From positions 62,001 through 126,000 of the forward strand of contig CAIYYX010000170.1 in assembly GCA_903930535.1 (NCBI GenBank): a stretch of 64,000 bases of DNA, read 5' to 3'. The position numbers were made by a program, and so were the translations under genes. This DNA comes from an uncultured Sterolibacterium sp. (GTDB lineage Bacteria; Pseudomonadota; Gammaproteobacteria; Burkholderiales; Rhodocyclaceae). The notes under the pieces were generated by a model, which searched no databases, was not told the DNA's origin, and was given only the letters and a program-made list of their open reading frames with translations. Below are positions 46,341 through 54,729 of the stretch, piece after piece; position 1 is the first letter of the stretch; each line of letters starts with the position of its first letter.

Positions 46341-46565
46341 TCAGGCGCAATTGGTTCCCGTAGTTTCCTTGACGCCCAATTTTTTCAAGAGGAGGTCCAG
46401 TGGGCAGAACCTGGTGAAGCCGCTCTGGAATAGATTGAAACCGACGAAGAGGGTAAAGAACAACCAGTATTTGTTTATGAACAGAGGACTGGTCTCGATG
46501 CCCAGCGCTAGAGAAAGCATGACGAAGAATCCGGCAACGATACGAACGATTTGATTGACTGTCAT
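46341..46565 (-). CDS. DUF2892 small membrane protein
   Basis: A 74-residue protein with two membrane helices (about 8-25 and 32-48) and the DUF2892 end FNLFQSGFTRFCPLDLLLKKLG followed by a C-terminal Cys (TGTNCA). The same domain forms the membrane part of rhodanese YgaP, and such genes are often under sulfide/persulfide-responsive ArsR regulators. Here it follows the RND pump by 33 bases and is last in that operon. The conserved Cys in FCPLD may take part in sulfur chemistry; this is inference. Confidence 0.85.
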   Translation of the reverse strand: MTVNQIVRIVAGFFVMLSLALGIETSPLFINKYWLFFTLFVGFNLFQSGFTRFCPLDLLLKKLGVKETTGTNCA

Positions 46566-46598
46566 AGGTTTTCCTTTGCAAAGTTGTGAAGGTTGAAA

Positions 46599-49500
46599 TC
46601 AGTGAGTATTTGCCGCAGCGATGCGGCCGCGCATGACGGCAAAATAGAGCACGGGAATTACCACCAGGGTCAGCACGGTGGAGACGAGGATGCCAAAAAT
46701 CAGGGAGAGTGCGAGGCCATTGAAGATCGGGTCGTCGAGGATAAACAAGGCGCCCAGCATGGCCGCCAGTCCCGTCAGCACGATGGGCTTGGAGCGCACC
46801 ACCGCAGACTGGATCACCGCCTCGGGGAAGGGGATGCCCTCCGCCACCTGCTCGTTGATGAAATCGACGAGGAGAATGGAGTTCCTGACAATAATGCCCG
46901 CCAGCGCGATCATGCCTATCATTGAGGTGGCGGTGAACTGGCTTCCCGCCAGCGCATGGCCGGGCATCACCCCGATGAGGGTAAGGGGGATGGGCGCCAT
47001 GATGATGAGCGGCACCAGATACGACTTGAACTGCGCCACCACCAGGAGATAGATCAGAACCAGGCCCACCGCATAAGCCAGCCCCATGTCGCGGAAAGTC
47101 TCATAGGTGACCTGCCACTCGCCGTCCCATTTCAAGCTGTAACCGGCGTAGGGATCCTTCGGCTGCCTGACGAAATACTCGTCCAGCTTGCCACCCAGCC
47201 CTTTTACCCCTTCGAGCGGCATGTCCAGCGTCTTGGTCCGAATGTCGAACATGCCATAGAGGGGCGAGTCGAGCTTGCCGCCCATGTCGCCGACGACATA
47301 GACAACGGGCAATAGATCCTTGTGGTAGATCACCTGATCGCGCAGGCCGCTCCTCACCTCGGCCAGTTCAGAGACCGGGATAAGCTTGCCTGTGCGCGAG
47401 CGCACGCGCAGCTTCAATAATTGGTCGATCGAATTCTGTTTCTCCGCGGGCAAGGTGATGCGCACTGGAATTTCGTACTTGGCCTCACCCTCATGCACCG
47501 GCGTCACATCTTCCCCGGAGAGCCCCAGGCCCACCACCTCGACGATGTCCTTCTGCGCCACGCCGGCCAGGGCGGCCTTGCTCTGCGAAACCCGCAGCAC
47601 CATTTTTGGCGCAGGCGCATCGACGCTGTCGTCGACGCCGATGATGTCGGCAGTGCCCTCGAACTGCGCTCTTATCTGTTTCGCCACACTGATCTGTCCC
47701 GCGTAATCCGGGCCGTAGACCTCGGCCACGATGGGCGAGAGCACAGGCGGTCCCGGGGGCACTTCCACCACCTTGACGTTGCCGCCGTATTTCCTGGCGA
47801 TAGCGGTCACAGCGGGGCGAATCGCCACCGCCACCTCATGGCTCTGGCGCTTGCGCTGGTGCTTGTCGACCAGATTCACCTGAATGTCGCCCATCTCGGG
47901 GTTCGCGCGCAGATAATACTGGCGCACCAGACCGTTGAAGTTGATCGGACTGGCTGTACCGGCATAGGATTGGTAATCGGTCACTTCCTCAACCGTGGCG
48001 AGGTAGCCGCCGATTTCGCGCAGCACCTTGGCCGTCTCTTCGAGCGGGGTGCCGACCGGCATATCGAGCACGACCTGGAATTCGCTCTTGTTGTCGAAAG
48101 GCAGCATCTTCATCACCACGAGTTCTACCGCCACCAGGGCACCCGAGAGAAGAATCGCCGCGAACACGCCCAGCCAAAGCTTGCGCCGCGCGCTTTTTCC
48201 CGTCTGTTCATGGAGGAAAGGGGTCAATCCCCGGCGGAAAAACCGCTCCAGCCTGCCGGCGGTCTTGACTTCGCCGGCAGCGTGGGAGACCTTCCCGGCG
48301 AGCAGTTGCAGCGCCAGCCAAGGCGTGATGACGAAGGCAATCGCCAGGGAGATGAACATGCCCATCGAGGCATTGATCGGGATCGGACTCATATAGGGTC
48401 CCATGAGCCCGGTGACGAAGGCCATGGGCAACAGCGCAGCGATCACCGTGAAGGTGGCGAGTATGGTCGGACTGCCGACCTCGTCTACAGCCGCCGGGAT
48501 GATTTGCCATAGATGCTTCCCGGGTTCGCGCGTGTGCCAGCGATGAATGTTCTCGACGACCACGATGGCATCGTCGACCAGGATGCCGATGGAAAATATC
48601 AGGGCGAACAGCGACACCCGGTTCAGGGTGAAGCCCCAGGCCCAGGAGGCGAACAGCGTCGCCGCCAGGGTGAGGGTCACCGCCGCGCCGACGATGACCG
48701 CTTCACGCCAGCCCAGTGCGAACAACACCAGCAAGATGACGAAGGCGGTGGCGAAGACCAACTTGCCAATCAGTTTCTGCGCCTTGTCGGTCGCCGTCTC
48801 GCCGTAGTTGCGGGTAACGGTAAACTCCACGCCATCTGGGATGACCGTGCCCTTCAGACTATTGGCACGGGCGATCACCGCTTCGGCAACGTCGGCGGCA
48901 TTGACCCCGGGTTTCTTGGAAACGGCAAGCGTCACCGCGGGATACTCGCCGGTGGCGTCAGTATGCTTGCTCTTGGCCGCCGCCGCATTTGCCTTACCCG
49001 CGCCGAACCAGACGTAACGCGATGGCTGGTCAGGGCCATCTATGATCTGGGCCACATCGGCCATGAAAACTGGCTTGCCCTCGTGCACGCCGACGACCAG
49101 GCGCTTCACGTCGGCGGCATTCTCGATGTAGGTGCCGGTCTGGACCAGGACCTCCCTGTTGCCCGAGACCAGGCTGCCTGAAGGTTGAGAGGCATTCGAC
49201 AGTTGCAAAGCCGCCTTGAGTTCCTGCGCGGTGACGCCGAAGGCATTCATCCTGTCGCTGTCCATGACGACGCGAATGACGTGCCCCGGACCACCAATGG
49301 TGGAGATATCGCGCGTGCCGGGAACACGCTTCAGTTCTATTTCGGCGGCACGCGACACCTGCTGCAGTTCGAAGGCGCTCTTGCCCTCAAGTCCGCCGGA
49401 GTCGGCGCTCCAGAAGGTGAGCGCGACGATGGGCACGTCGTCAATGCCTTTCGGCTTGATGATGGGATCGAGGACGCCGAGATTGGGGGATACCCAATCG

Positions 49501-49856
49501 CGGTGGGAGTTGATGGTGTCGTAGAGACGCACCAGCGCCTGGATCGCATCTTCGCCGACGACATATTGCACGGTGATGACGGCCATGCCCGGCCGGGACA
49601 CCGAATAGACATGCTCGATGCCCGAGATACGGGAGAGGACCTGCTCTGCCGGGCGCGCGACCAGTGCTTCGACATCCTTGGCCGAGGCGCCGGGGAAAGG
49701 AATGAAAACATTCGCCATGGTGACGTTGATCTGCGGCTCTTCTTCCCGCGGCGTCACGAGCAGGGCAAAGGCGCCCAGGAGCAGCGCGATCAACGCGATC
49801 AAGGGCGTCATCGAGTGGCGCAGAAAAAATTCGGCGATACGCCCGGAGATACCCAT
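46599..49856 (-). CDS. RND efflux transporter permease
   Basis: A 1085-residue inner-membrane RND permease of the AcrB-like superfamily, with twelve membrane helices and two large periplasmic loops. The proton-relay motif GILVDDAIVVVENIH in helix 4 keeps the Asp pair, and the N-terminus has PREEEPQINVTMANVFIPFPG, common in a subgroup of uncharacterised pumps often called the AcrB/AcrD/AcrF family. No outer-membrane channel gene is nearby, so it must borrow one. The adaptor gene precedes it by three bases. Confidence 0.93.
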   Translation of the reverse strand: MGISGRIAEFFLRHSMTPLIALIALLLGAFALLVTPREEEPQINVTMANVFIPFPGASAKDVEALVARPAEQVLSRISGIEHVYSVSRPGMAVITVQYVVGEDAIQALVRLYDTINSHRDWVSPNLGVLDPIIKPKGIDDVPIVALTFWSADSGGLEGKSAFELQQVSRAAEIELKRVPGTRDISTIGGPGHVIRVVMDSDRMNAFGVTAQELKAALQLSNASQPSGSLVSGNREVLVQTGTYIENAADVKRLVVGVHEGKPVFMADVAQIIDGPDQPSRYVWFGAGKANAAAAKSKHTDATGEYPAVTLAVSKKPGVNAADVAEAVIARANSLKGTVIPDGVEFTVTRNYGETATDKAQKLIGKLVFATAFVILLVLFALGWREAVIVGAAVTLTLAATLFASWAWGFTLNRVSLFALIFSIGILVDDAIVVVENIHRWHTREPGKHLWQIIPAAVDEVGSPTILATFTVIAALLPMAFVTGLMGPYMSPIPINASMGMFISLAIAFVITPWLALQLLAGKVSHAAGEVKTAGRLERFFRRGLTPFLHEQTGKSARRKLWLGVFAAILLSGALVAVELVVMKMLPFDNKSEFQVVLDMPVGTPLEETAKVLREIGGYLATVEEVTDYQSYAGTASPINFNGLVRQYYLRANPEMGDIQVNLVDKHQRKRQSHEVAVAIRPAVTAIARKYGGNVKVVEVPPGPPVLSPIVAEVYGPDYAGQISVAKQIRAQFEGTADIIGVDDSVDAPAPKMVLRVSQSKAALAGVAQKDIVEVVGLGLSGEDVTPVHEGEAKYEIPVRITLPAEKQNSIDQLLKLRVRSRTGKLIPVSELAEVRSGLRDQVIYHKDLLPVVYVVGDMGGKLDSPLYGMFDIRTKTLDMPLEGVKGLGGKLDEYFVRQPKDPYAGYSLKWDGEWQVTYETFRDMGLAYAVGLVLIYLLVVAQFKSYLVPLIIMAPIPLTLIGVMPGHALAGSQFTATSMIGMIALAGIIVRNSILLVDFINEQVAEGIPFPEAVIQSAVVRSKPIVLTGLAAMLGALFILDDPIFNGLALSLIFGILVSTVLTLVVIPVLYFAVMRGRIAAANTH

Positions 49857-49859
49857 CGT

Positions 49860-50852
49860 TTACTTTTCCCCGCGCTTGACGATACCCGCCTTGACCGGAT
49901 CGAGCGCGACACTTTCGCCGGCCGAGAGTCCGGCCAGCACTTCCAGATCGCCTCCGGCCACAGCCTCTCCCAGCCGAATCTGGCGCAGCTGTGCCATGCC
50001 CTTTTCATCGACAACGTAGGCCGCGGTCACCTCGCCCCGGCGCAGCACGGCGGCAGCCGGCAGCAGCAGTTTTTTCGCCTTGCCAATAAGGAAATGTACG
50101 CGCACGAACATGCCCGGAATGGCCCCCTCGAGATTCTCCGGCAGGTAGGCGCGAGCCTGCACGACATGAGTATTGGCGTCAGCCGTCGGCAGCAACTCGA
50201 CCCTGACGGCATCGACCCACTTGCCGGTCTCCGGGAACTCGATCTTGGCGCGTGGCGTCTGCTTCACCTCGGCCAGTTTGTACTGCGGAATGCTGGCGAT
50301 GACGCGCAGGTTCCTGGGGTCGAAGACACTGACCAGCGGCCTCCCGGGAATCGCCATCTCACCGGGTTCGGCAAGGCGCTGCGCGACGACGCCGGCGAAC
50401 GGCGCGGTGATAATGGAAAAACTGCTGACGGTTCCGGCCTGCCCGGCGCCGGCGCTGGCAGCTTTGAAATCGGCCTCTGCCTTGTCGAGAGCCGCTTGGC
50501 TGACGAACTTCTGGGCAAACAGGTTTTGCGTGCGTTCGAAGTTGGCGCGGGCAACGGCAAGTTGCGCCTTGGCGCCCGCCAGCACTTCTTCAGCCTCGCG
50601 CGCATCGATGCGCATCAGCACTTGTCCGCTCTTGACCCTGCTGCCGGCATCGACGCGCGCATCCAGTATCCGCCCTTGCACCTGAGCGGCGACAGTGGCC
50701 TGCCTCACGGCCTCCACCATCGCCTCGGCAGGGTAGCTTAACTGGACCTCGCGCAGTTCGACCTGGCGGGTGGCCAGGACAGGCTGCGCCCAGGAAGAGG
50801 TGATGGCCGGCGCCAAGGCAGATAGGAGGAGCAGTACACGCATGGGATTCAT
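49860..50852 (-). CDS. RND efflux periplasmic adaptor
   Basis: A 330-residue membrane-fusion protein. A signal peptide (about 1-22, ending TSSWAQP) is followed by the lipoyl/hairpin parts (VAAQVQGRILDARVDAGSRVKSGQVL; coiled-coil about 95-145) and the beta-barrel region (FAGVVAQRLAEPGEMAIPGRPL). It feeds substrates to the RND permease encoded next. It has no good Shine-Dalgarno, and the predicted transcript starts almost at the ATG, so translation may be leaderless. An in-frame ATG at 50843 is an alternative. Confidence 0.9.
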   Translation of the reverse strand: MNPMRVLLLLSALAPAITSSWAQPVLATRQVELREVQLSYPAEAMVEAVRQATVAAQVQGRILDARVDAGSRVKSGQVLMRIDAREAEEVLAGAKAQLAVARANFERTQNLFAQKFVSQAALDKAEADFKAASAGAGQAGTVSSFSIITAPFAGVVAQRLAEPGEMAIPGRPLVSVFDPRNLRVIASIPQYKLAEVKQTPRAKIEFPETGKWVDAVRVELLPTADANTHVVQARAYLPENLEGAIPGMFVRVHFLIGKAKKLLLPAAAVLRRGEVTAAYVVDEKGMAQLRQIRLGEAVAGGDLEVLAGLSAGESVALDPVKAGIVKRGEK

Positions 50853-50856
50853 GGTG

Positions 50857-50888
50857 TATTAGTATATGCTAATATTTAATTATTGCAA
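50857..50888 (-). promoter_or_regulatory. Promoter with embedded 18-bp palindromic operator
   Basis: The palindrome TATTAGTATATGCTAATA (50857-50874) has perfect 6-base arms. On the minus strand it contains a -10 TATACT (50861-50866), with a -35 TTGCAA at 50883-50888, spacing 16. Start of transcription is expected about 50853-50855, right at the adaptor ATG. The AT-rich palindrome resembles operators of ArsR-family BigR/YgaV repressors. No regulator gene is adjacent. Confidence 0.65.
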
Positions 50889-50949
50889 GTGCTTCTTCTG
50901 GGCCGATCGCGGCACAAGTGCCCTGGGTTGCCTTCGGCAACTACGGGCA

Positions 50950-51315
50950 CTAGGGAAACTGCTTTAAAGCGTATTCCGCAATCGCCTCGACCACGCCCGG
51001 CGCCTCGCCTATGGGCGCCGCCACACGAATGATCAAGCCGGGATGGTTGGTCCTGGCCGTCTCCAGCAGCGCCGGCAGATCGCGCTTGGTGTGCCCGGTC
51101 TGCGCCATGAACATCGGCACGATGGCAATGTCGAGAATACCGCCCGCGACAAGCTCAGAGATGGCTTGCGGCAGTTGCGGCGCGATGAATTCGAGAAAGG
51201 CTGCCTCGACACGGACGACCCGGCTCTTCGCCCGCATACAATCGCGGATGGCCAGAATGGGCAACGCCCATTCCGGGTTGCGCGCGCCGTGCGCGAACAG
51301 AATGACCCCCTTCAT
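50950..51315 (-). CDS. cbiX: Sirohydrochlorin chelatase-like CbiX (short)
   Basis: A 121-residue single-domain chelatase of the CbiX(S) type. FAHGARNPEW near residue 7 and GHTKRDLP near 75 supply the two His residues expected to insert metal into sirohydrochlorin. It may serve siroheme or cobalamin synthesis; no other gene of those pathways is in the window. The ATG at 51315 overlaps the MFS stop (ATGA), so the earlier ATG at 51342 is not needed. Confidence 0.85.
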   Translation of the reverse strand: MKGVILFAHGARNPEWALPILAIRDCMRAKSRVVRVEAAFLEFIAPQLPQAISELVAGGILDIAIVPMFMAQTGHTKRDLPALLETARTNHPGLIIRVAAPIGEAPGVVEAIAEYALKQFP

Positions 51316-52562
51316 ACAGACTCCCTCCAGATATTGCGGCAACCGGTCTCACGCATCAGCAGAGTCGCCAGGCAGCCCGCCGCCGCCGCACCGGCCATCA
51401 GCAGCATGCCCAAGCGATAGTCAGCGGCGACATAAACCCTGACGCCGTTTTCCAACACCCCGCTCCAACTCCGATCCATCGCCCAACCGACCAGGGGCTG
51501 CAGTATGGCCGGTCCCAGGAAGACGCCGACATTCACCACGCTGATCGCCATGCCAGAGAGCTGCGGCGGATTGACCTCCTTGGCGCAAGACCAGGAGAGG
51601 GTAAAGCTCGAAGTCAACATGCCCATCAGCAGACAGAAGGGGTAGCTTGCCGCAAGAGGCAGCGAGACGCCGAAAATCCAGACCAGCCAACCCAGCGCAT
51701 AGAGCAGGCTGCCCGCAACCATGATGGGCTTGCGCCGTTCTAGCATGTCGGAAATCTTTCCCAGGACGGCAGAACCCACGGCGAAGCCCAAGAAATAGAG
51801 ACTGATATGGTTAGAGGCAGCCGCCCGCGTCATGCCCTGCACCTGGGTGAAAAAGGGCACAGCCCAAAGACCGGCGAAGGCGAAGAAACTGCCGGAAATG
51901 CCGAGGGCCACGAAGAAGCCCGGCCAGGTGGCGCGGTTCTTCAGCACAGTCACAAAGCCCGAAAGCCAGGCGGTGCGGGCAATGCCAGTATCTGACCTTG
52001 CCTTCTCAGGGCCATCGCTCACCAGGAAGAAACTGGCCGCGCCGATCGCCAGGGACAGCATACCGACAGCGACGAATATCTCCCGCCAGGAGGCGATCTG
52101 GGTGAGGGCGGAAAGCGGTGCGCCGGCCAGGATGGAACCGAGATTGCCGATCAACATGCACACGCCGGTGAGCGTAGCGAAGCGGCTCTCCTCATACCAG
52201 GCGGCGATGAGCTTGAGCATGGCGATGAAAGTCACCGACACGCCCAGGCCGACCAGTGTGCGACCGAGGAAGGCTAGCTCGAAAGAAGGCGACAGCCCGA
52301 ACAACAGCGATCCACAACCCGCCACCAGGCCGCCAACAAACAGGATTTTGCGCGGTCCCAGGGTGTCGGCGAGGATGCCCGTGGGCAACTGCATCAAGGT
52401 GTAAATATAAAAATAAGTGGCCGCCAGACTGCCCAGCGAAGCGGCGCCGAGTTGGAAACTCGTCGCCAGATCCTGGGCAAGCGCGGCGGGGGCTACGCGG
52501 TGGAAGAACGACAGCATATAGGCCGCAACGGCCAGGCCCAGGGCAATCCCGCGCCGATTCAT
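51312..52562 (-). CDS. MFS transporter
   Basis: A 416-residue permease with twelve hydrophobic segments. The loop motif between helices 2 and 3 is GILADTLGPRKILF, the MFS signature; the N-terminus has AAYMLSFFHRVAPAAL. It resembles uncharacterised MFS proteins of the nitrate/oxalate-formate side of the superfamily. Genes around it (antiporter and lut operon) suggest an organic-acid substrate, which is inference. It begins 6 bases after the antiporter stop. Confidence 0.88.
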   Translation of the reverse strand: MNRRGIALGLAVAAYMLSFFHRVAPAALAQDLATSFQLGAASLGSLAATYFYIYTLMQLPTGILADTLGPRKILFVGGLVAGCGSLLFGLSPSFELAFLGRTLVGLGVSVTFIAMLKLIAAWYEESRFATLTGVCMLIGNLGSILAGAPLSALTQIASWREIFVAVGMLSLAIGAASFFLVSDGPEKARSDTGIARTAWLSGFVTVLKNRATWPGFFVALGISGSFFAFAGLWAVPFFTQVQGMTRAAASNHISLYFLGFAVGSAVLGKISDMLERRKPIMVAGSLLYALGWLVWIFGVSLPLAASYPFCLLMGMLTSSFTLSWSCAKEVNPPQLSGMAISVVNVGVFLGPAILQPLVGWAMDRSWSGVLENGVRVYVAADYRLGMLLMAGAAAAGCLATLLMRETGCRNIWRESV

Positions 52563-52568
52563 GGCCGC

Positions 52569-53873
52569 TCAGTGTGCTGCGGCAGTCGTCGCGGCTGGTG
52601 GCACCTTGTGCGGCGCATCGGGATGCCAGCCGAGCAACGCCAGCATGACGAAGAAACCGATGACGTAGGCGAGCGCCACATGCCAGCCATGACGCAGCCA
52701 CAGGCGCACCGACTTGGCTTCGGGATACATATTGGCCAGGGCCACACCGGCTGATGAGCCGAACCAGATCATCGAGCCGCCAAAGCCCACGGCATAAGCC
52801 AGAAAGCCCCAGTCGAAGCCACCCTGTTTCAGCGCCAGGGCGGTGAGCGGGATATTGTCGAAGACGGCAGAGACGAAACCCAGGCCCAGCGCAGTCTGCC
52901 AGGAGGCGGCGGGCAGATGCTCGACCGGCATCATCGAGGCGCAGGTTACCAGGGAGAGCAGGAAGATCGTACCCTTGAAGGTCTCGGGAAGCACTTCCCA
53001 ATCCGGCCGGCGCAGGCCGACCGTGATCAGGATGGCCAGCCACACCGCCACGCCGATGAAGGGGAAGCTATCGGAGAAAGCCTTATATTCGAGATTCACC
53101 ACCAGATTGGCGGCCATGGCAAAGACCAGGATCAGGGCGACGATGGCTACCCTGGCCCAGTCGACGCGGGTATGGTGGTGGGCATCCTTGAGTATCGGCG
53201 AATAGGCGTGCTGCTGCTTGGCAGCGATGACACCGCAAATGCACAGCGCCACCACGGCGGCAGCATAAGCCTCGAAGACGCTCGCGGGACTCACGCCGTC
53301 TATCCACATCATGGTCGTGGTCGTGTCGCCGACCACGCTGCCCGAGCCACCGGCGTTTGACGCGGCAACTATGGCGGCGAGATAGCCGATATGTACCTTG
53401 GCCTTGAACAACTGGTGCGCCATCGCCCCGCCGATCAAGGCAGCCGCGATGTTGTCGAGGAAACTGGAAATCACGAACACCATGATCAGGAGAACGAAGC
53501 CGCCCTTCCAGTCGTCGGGCAGATATTTCGGCAGCACCACCGGGATATGGCTTTTCTCGAAATGGCGCGAGAGCAACGCAAAACCCATCAGGAGACAAAA
53601 CAGATTGGCCAGCATCACCCACTCATGGCCAAGATGACCGAGCAGACCGGCAGCCCCACCTCCTGCCTTGAAGCCCGTGAACGCCAGTTTGTAGAGCGTG
53701 ATGGAACCTAGTCCAATCAGGCCGACATAAAGTGTCTTGTTGTGGAACAGCATGACGCCAAGAAGCGTCAGGGCGAACAGGATGAATTCCAGAGGGACAT
53801 TGGCGACAGACAGGCCTGCGGCATAAGCCGGCACTGCCACAAAGCACAGCATGGCAAAAATAAAACGTCTCAC
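52569..53873 (-). CDS. IT-superfamily (NhaD/CitM-like) antiporter
   Basis: A 434-residue inner-membrane transporter with a signal-like first helix (ending PAYAAG) and about eleven more. Motifs FLDNIAAALIGGAMAHQLF, ASNAGGSGSVVGDTTTTMMW and FDNIPLTALAL are the paired pore motifs of NhaD/ArsB/citrate transporters. It could move Na+/H+ or a di/tricarboxylate. The start is GTG at 53871-53873 with GAGGAG upstream. The 3' neighbour is the MFS gene, 6 bases away. Confidence 0.85.
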   Translation of the reverse strand: MRRFIFAMLCFVAVPAYAAGLSVANVPLEFILFALTLLGVMLFHNKTLYVGLIGLGSITLYKLAFTGFKAGGGAAGLLGHLGHEWVMLANLFCLLMGFALLSRHFEKSHIPVVLPKYLPDDWKGGFVLLIMVFVISSFLDNIAAALIGGAMAHQLFKAKVHIGYLAAIVAASNAGGSGSVVGDTTTTMMWIDGVSPASVFEAYAAAVVALCICGVIAAKQQHAYSPILKDAHHHTRVDWARVAIVALILVFAMAANLVVNLEYKAFSDSFPFIGVAVWLAILITVGLRRPDWEVLPETFKGTIFLLSLVTCASMMPVEHLPAASWQTALGLGFVSAVFDNIPLTALALKQGGFDWGFLAYAVGFGGSMIWFGSSAGVALANMYPEAKSVRLWLRHGWHVALAYVIGFFVMLALLGWHPDAPHKVPPAATTAAAH

Positions 53874-53913
53874 CCGTTATCTCCTCTCAGTTGGACTCAG
53901 TTGGATTTTGTCG

Positions 53914-54018
53914 CTACCTGCCGCGGACGATGATTATATGCACACGGTAGGGCCCGTGGGCGCCGAGCACAATGGTCTGCTCAATATCTCCGGTGCGCGA
54001 GGGGCCGGAGATGAAACT
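53914..54018 (-). pseudogene. Truncated second copy of the lutC 3' end
   Basis: This 105-base stretch matches 54730-54834 (the 3' end of lutC) at about 89% by hand alignment. The minus-strand reading gives SGPSRTGDIEQTIVLGAHG and continues to the same TAG stop as lutC. There is no in-frame start, and the homology stops abruptly near 54018, so only the last 35 codons remain. It lies 38 bases after the DUF4926 stop. Confidence 0.85.
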
Positions 54019-54055
54019 GAGTGCGAGTCATGTCCCAGAACCAGACAGAGAGAAT

Positions 54056-54286
54056 CTAGGCGGCGATGCGCTCACGCGCATGTGGGATATCACACCGACC
54101 CGCTTCACGAACCTGTCGAGCTTCAAGCGTTTCAACAGTCAGAGTGCCACCATCCAGCGTCATGAATTCAACCTCATAGGCCGCGCCTTGCCGATGCACA
54201 TGCACGACAACACCAACATCCCCGGCTTGCAGTCCAGCGGCAGCAATATCTTCAGTCAAAATCACAGATGCATGTTCGTTAATCAT
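54056..54286 (-). CDS. DUF4926 protein
   Basis: A 76-residue protein that fits DUF4926: SVILTEDIAAAGLQAGDVGVV, then GAAYEVEFMTLDGGTLTV, then a charged tail. DUF4926 is a small SH3-like domain often found beside DUF6883 or in toxin–antitoxin-like pairs. Here the ATG shares a base with the stop of the DUF6883 gene (TGATG). Its function is not known. The pair sits between two copies of the lutC tail and is less GC-rich than the flanks, which suggests later arrival. Confidence 0.75.
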   Translation of the reverse strand: MINEHASVILTEDIAAAGLQAGDVGVVVHVHRQGAAYEVEFMTLDGGTLTVETLEARQVREAGRCDIPHARERIAA

Positions 54287-54621
54287 CAGGCCTCCTTGAT
54301 AGGGTGTGCTGTAATCAGCCGGGGCGTTTCAGAATCAACTTCCAATATCCAAACAGAGCGAATTATGGGCCGTCTGCCGCCGGGCGTTTGCAGCTCGCCA
54401 TCTACACTGTAGCGCGTACCATAGGGCGAATCAACCGCGGATGCTACTGGATTGGACGTGGCCTGCCGCTTGATTGCAGCGGCGAGTTCAGGCCATGCTT
54501 CCGGCTGAAACCCGAAACCTAGAAAGAACGTGGCTTTACCCCGGCCATTTGCGTGGCTCAACAGATAATCAAAGAGCTTCGCCTCATCAACGCGAAGGTT
54601 TTGAATAAACGGCAAATCCAT
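54286..54621 (-). CDS. DUF6883 protein
   Basis: A 111-residue protein resembling DUF6883: EAKLFDYLLSHANGRGKATFF, FGFQPEAWPELAAAIKRQ, YGTRYSVDGELQTPGGRRP, then SVWILEVDSETPRLITAHP. Such proteins are encoded with DUF4926 in many bacteria and phage-like loci and are suspected toxin partners; no activity is known to me. A candidate catalytic residue cannot be named with confidence. It is transcribed after lutC with 108 bases between, in which nothing else is seen. Confidence 0.72.
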   Translation of the reverse strand: MDLPFIQNLRVDEAKLFDYLLSHANGRGKATFFLGFGFQPEAWPELAAAIKRQATSNPVASAVDSPYGTRYSVDGELQTPGGRRPIIRSVWILEVDSETPRLITAHPIKEA

Positions 54622-54729
54622 TGTCCACTACTCGCTTCAAGTCACATCAAAAAGTCCCGATCTTTATCGCGCTCAGCTTCTCGGTCTTGTATAAGATTCA
54701 TGCAATTGCCCTGCCTGAAACCCTTGCCC

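Noticed and set aside
53914-54055. Fragment of lutC as a functional small gene
   Set aside because: No in-frame start codon exists for the fragment; the only nearby ATG is in a different frame.
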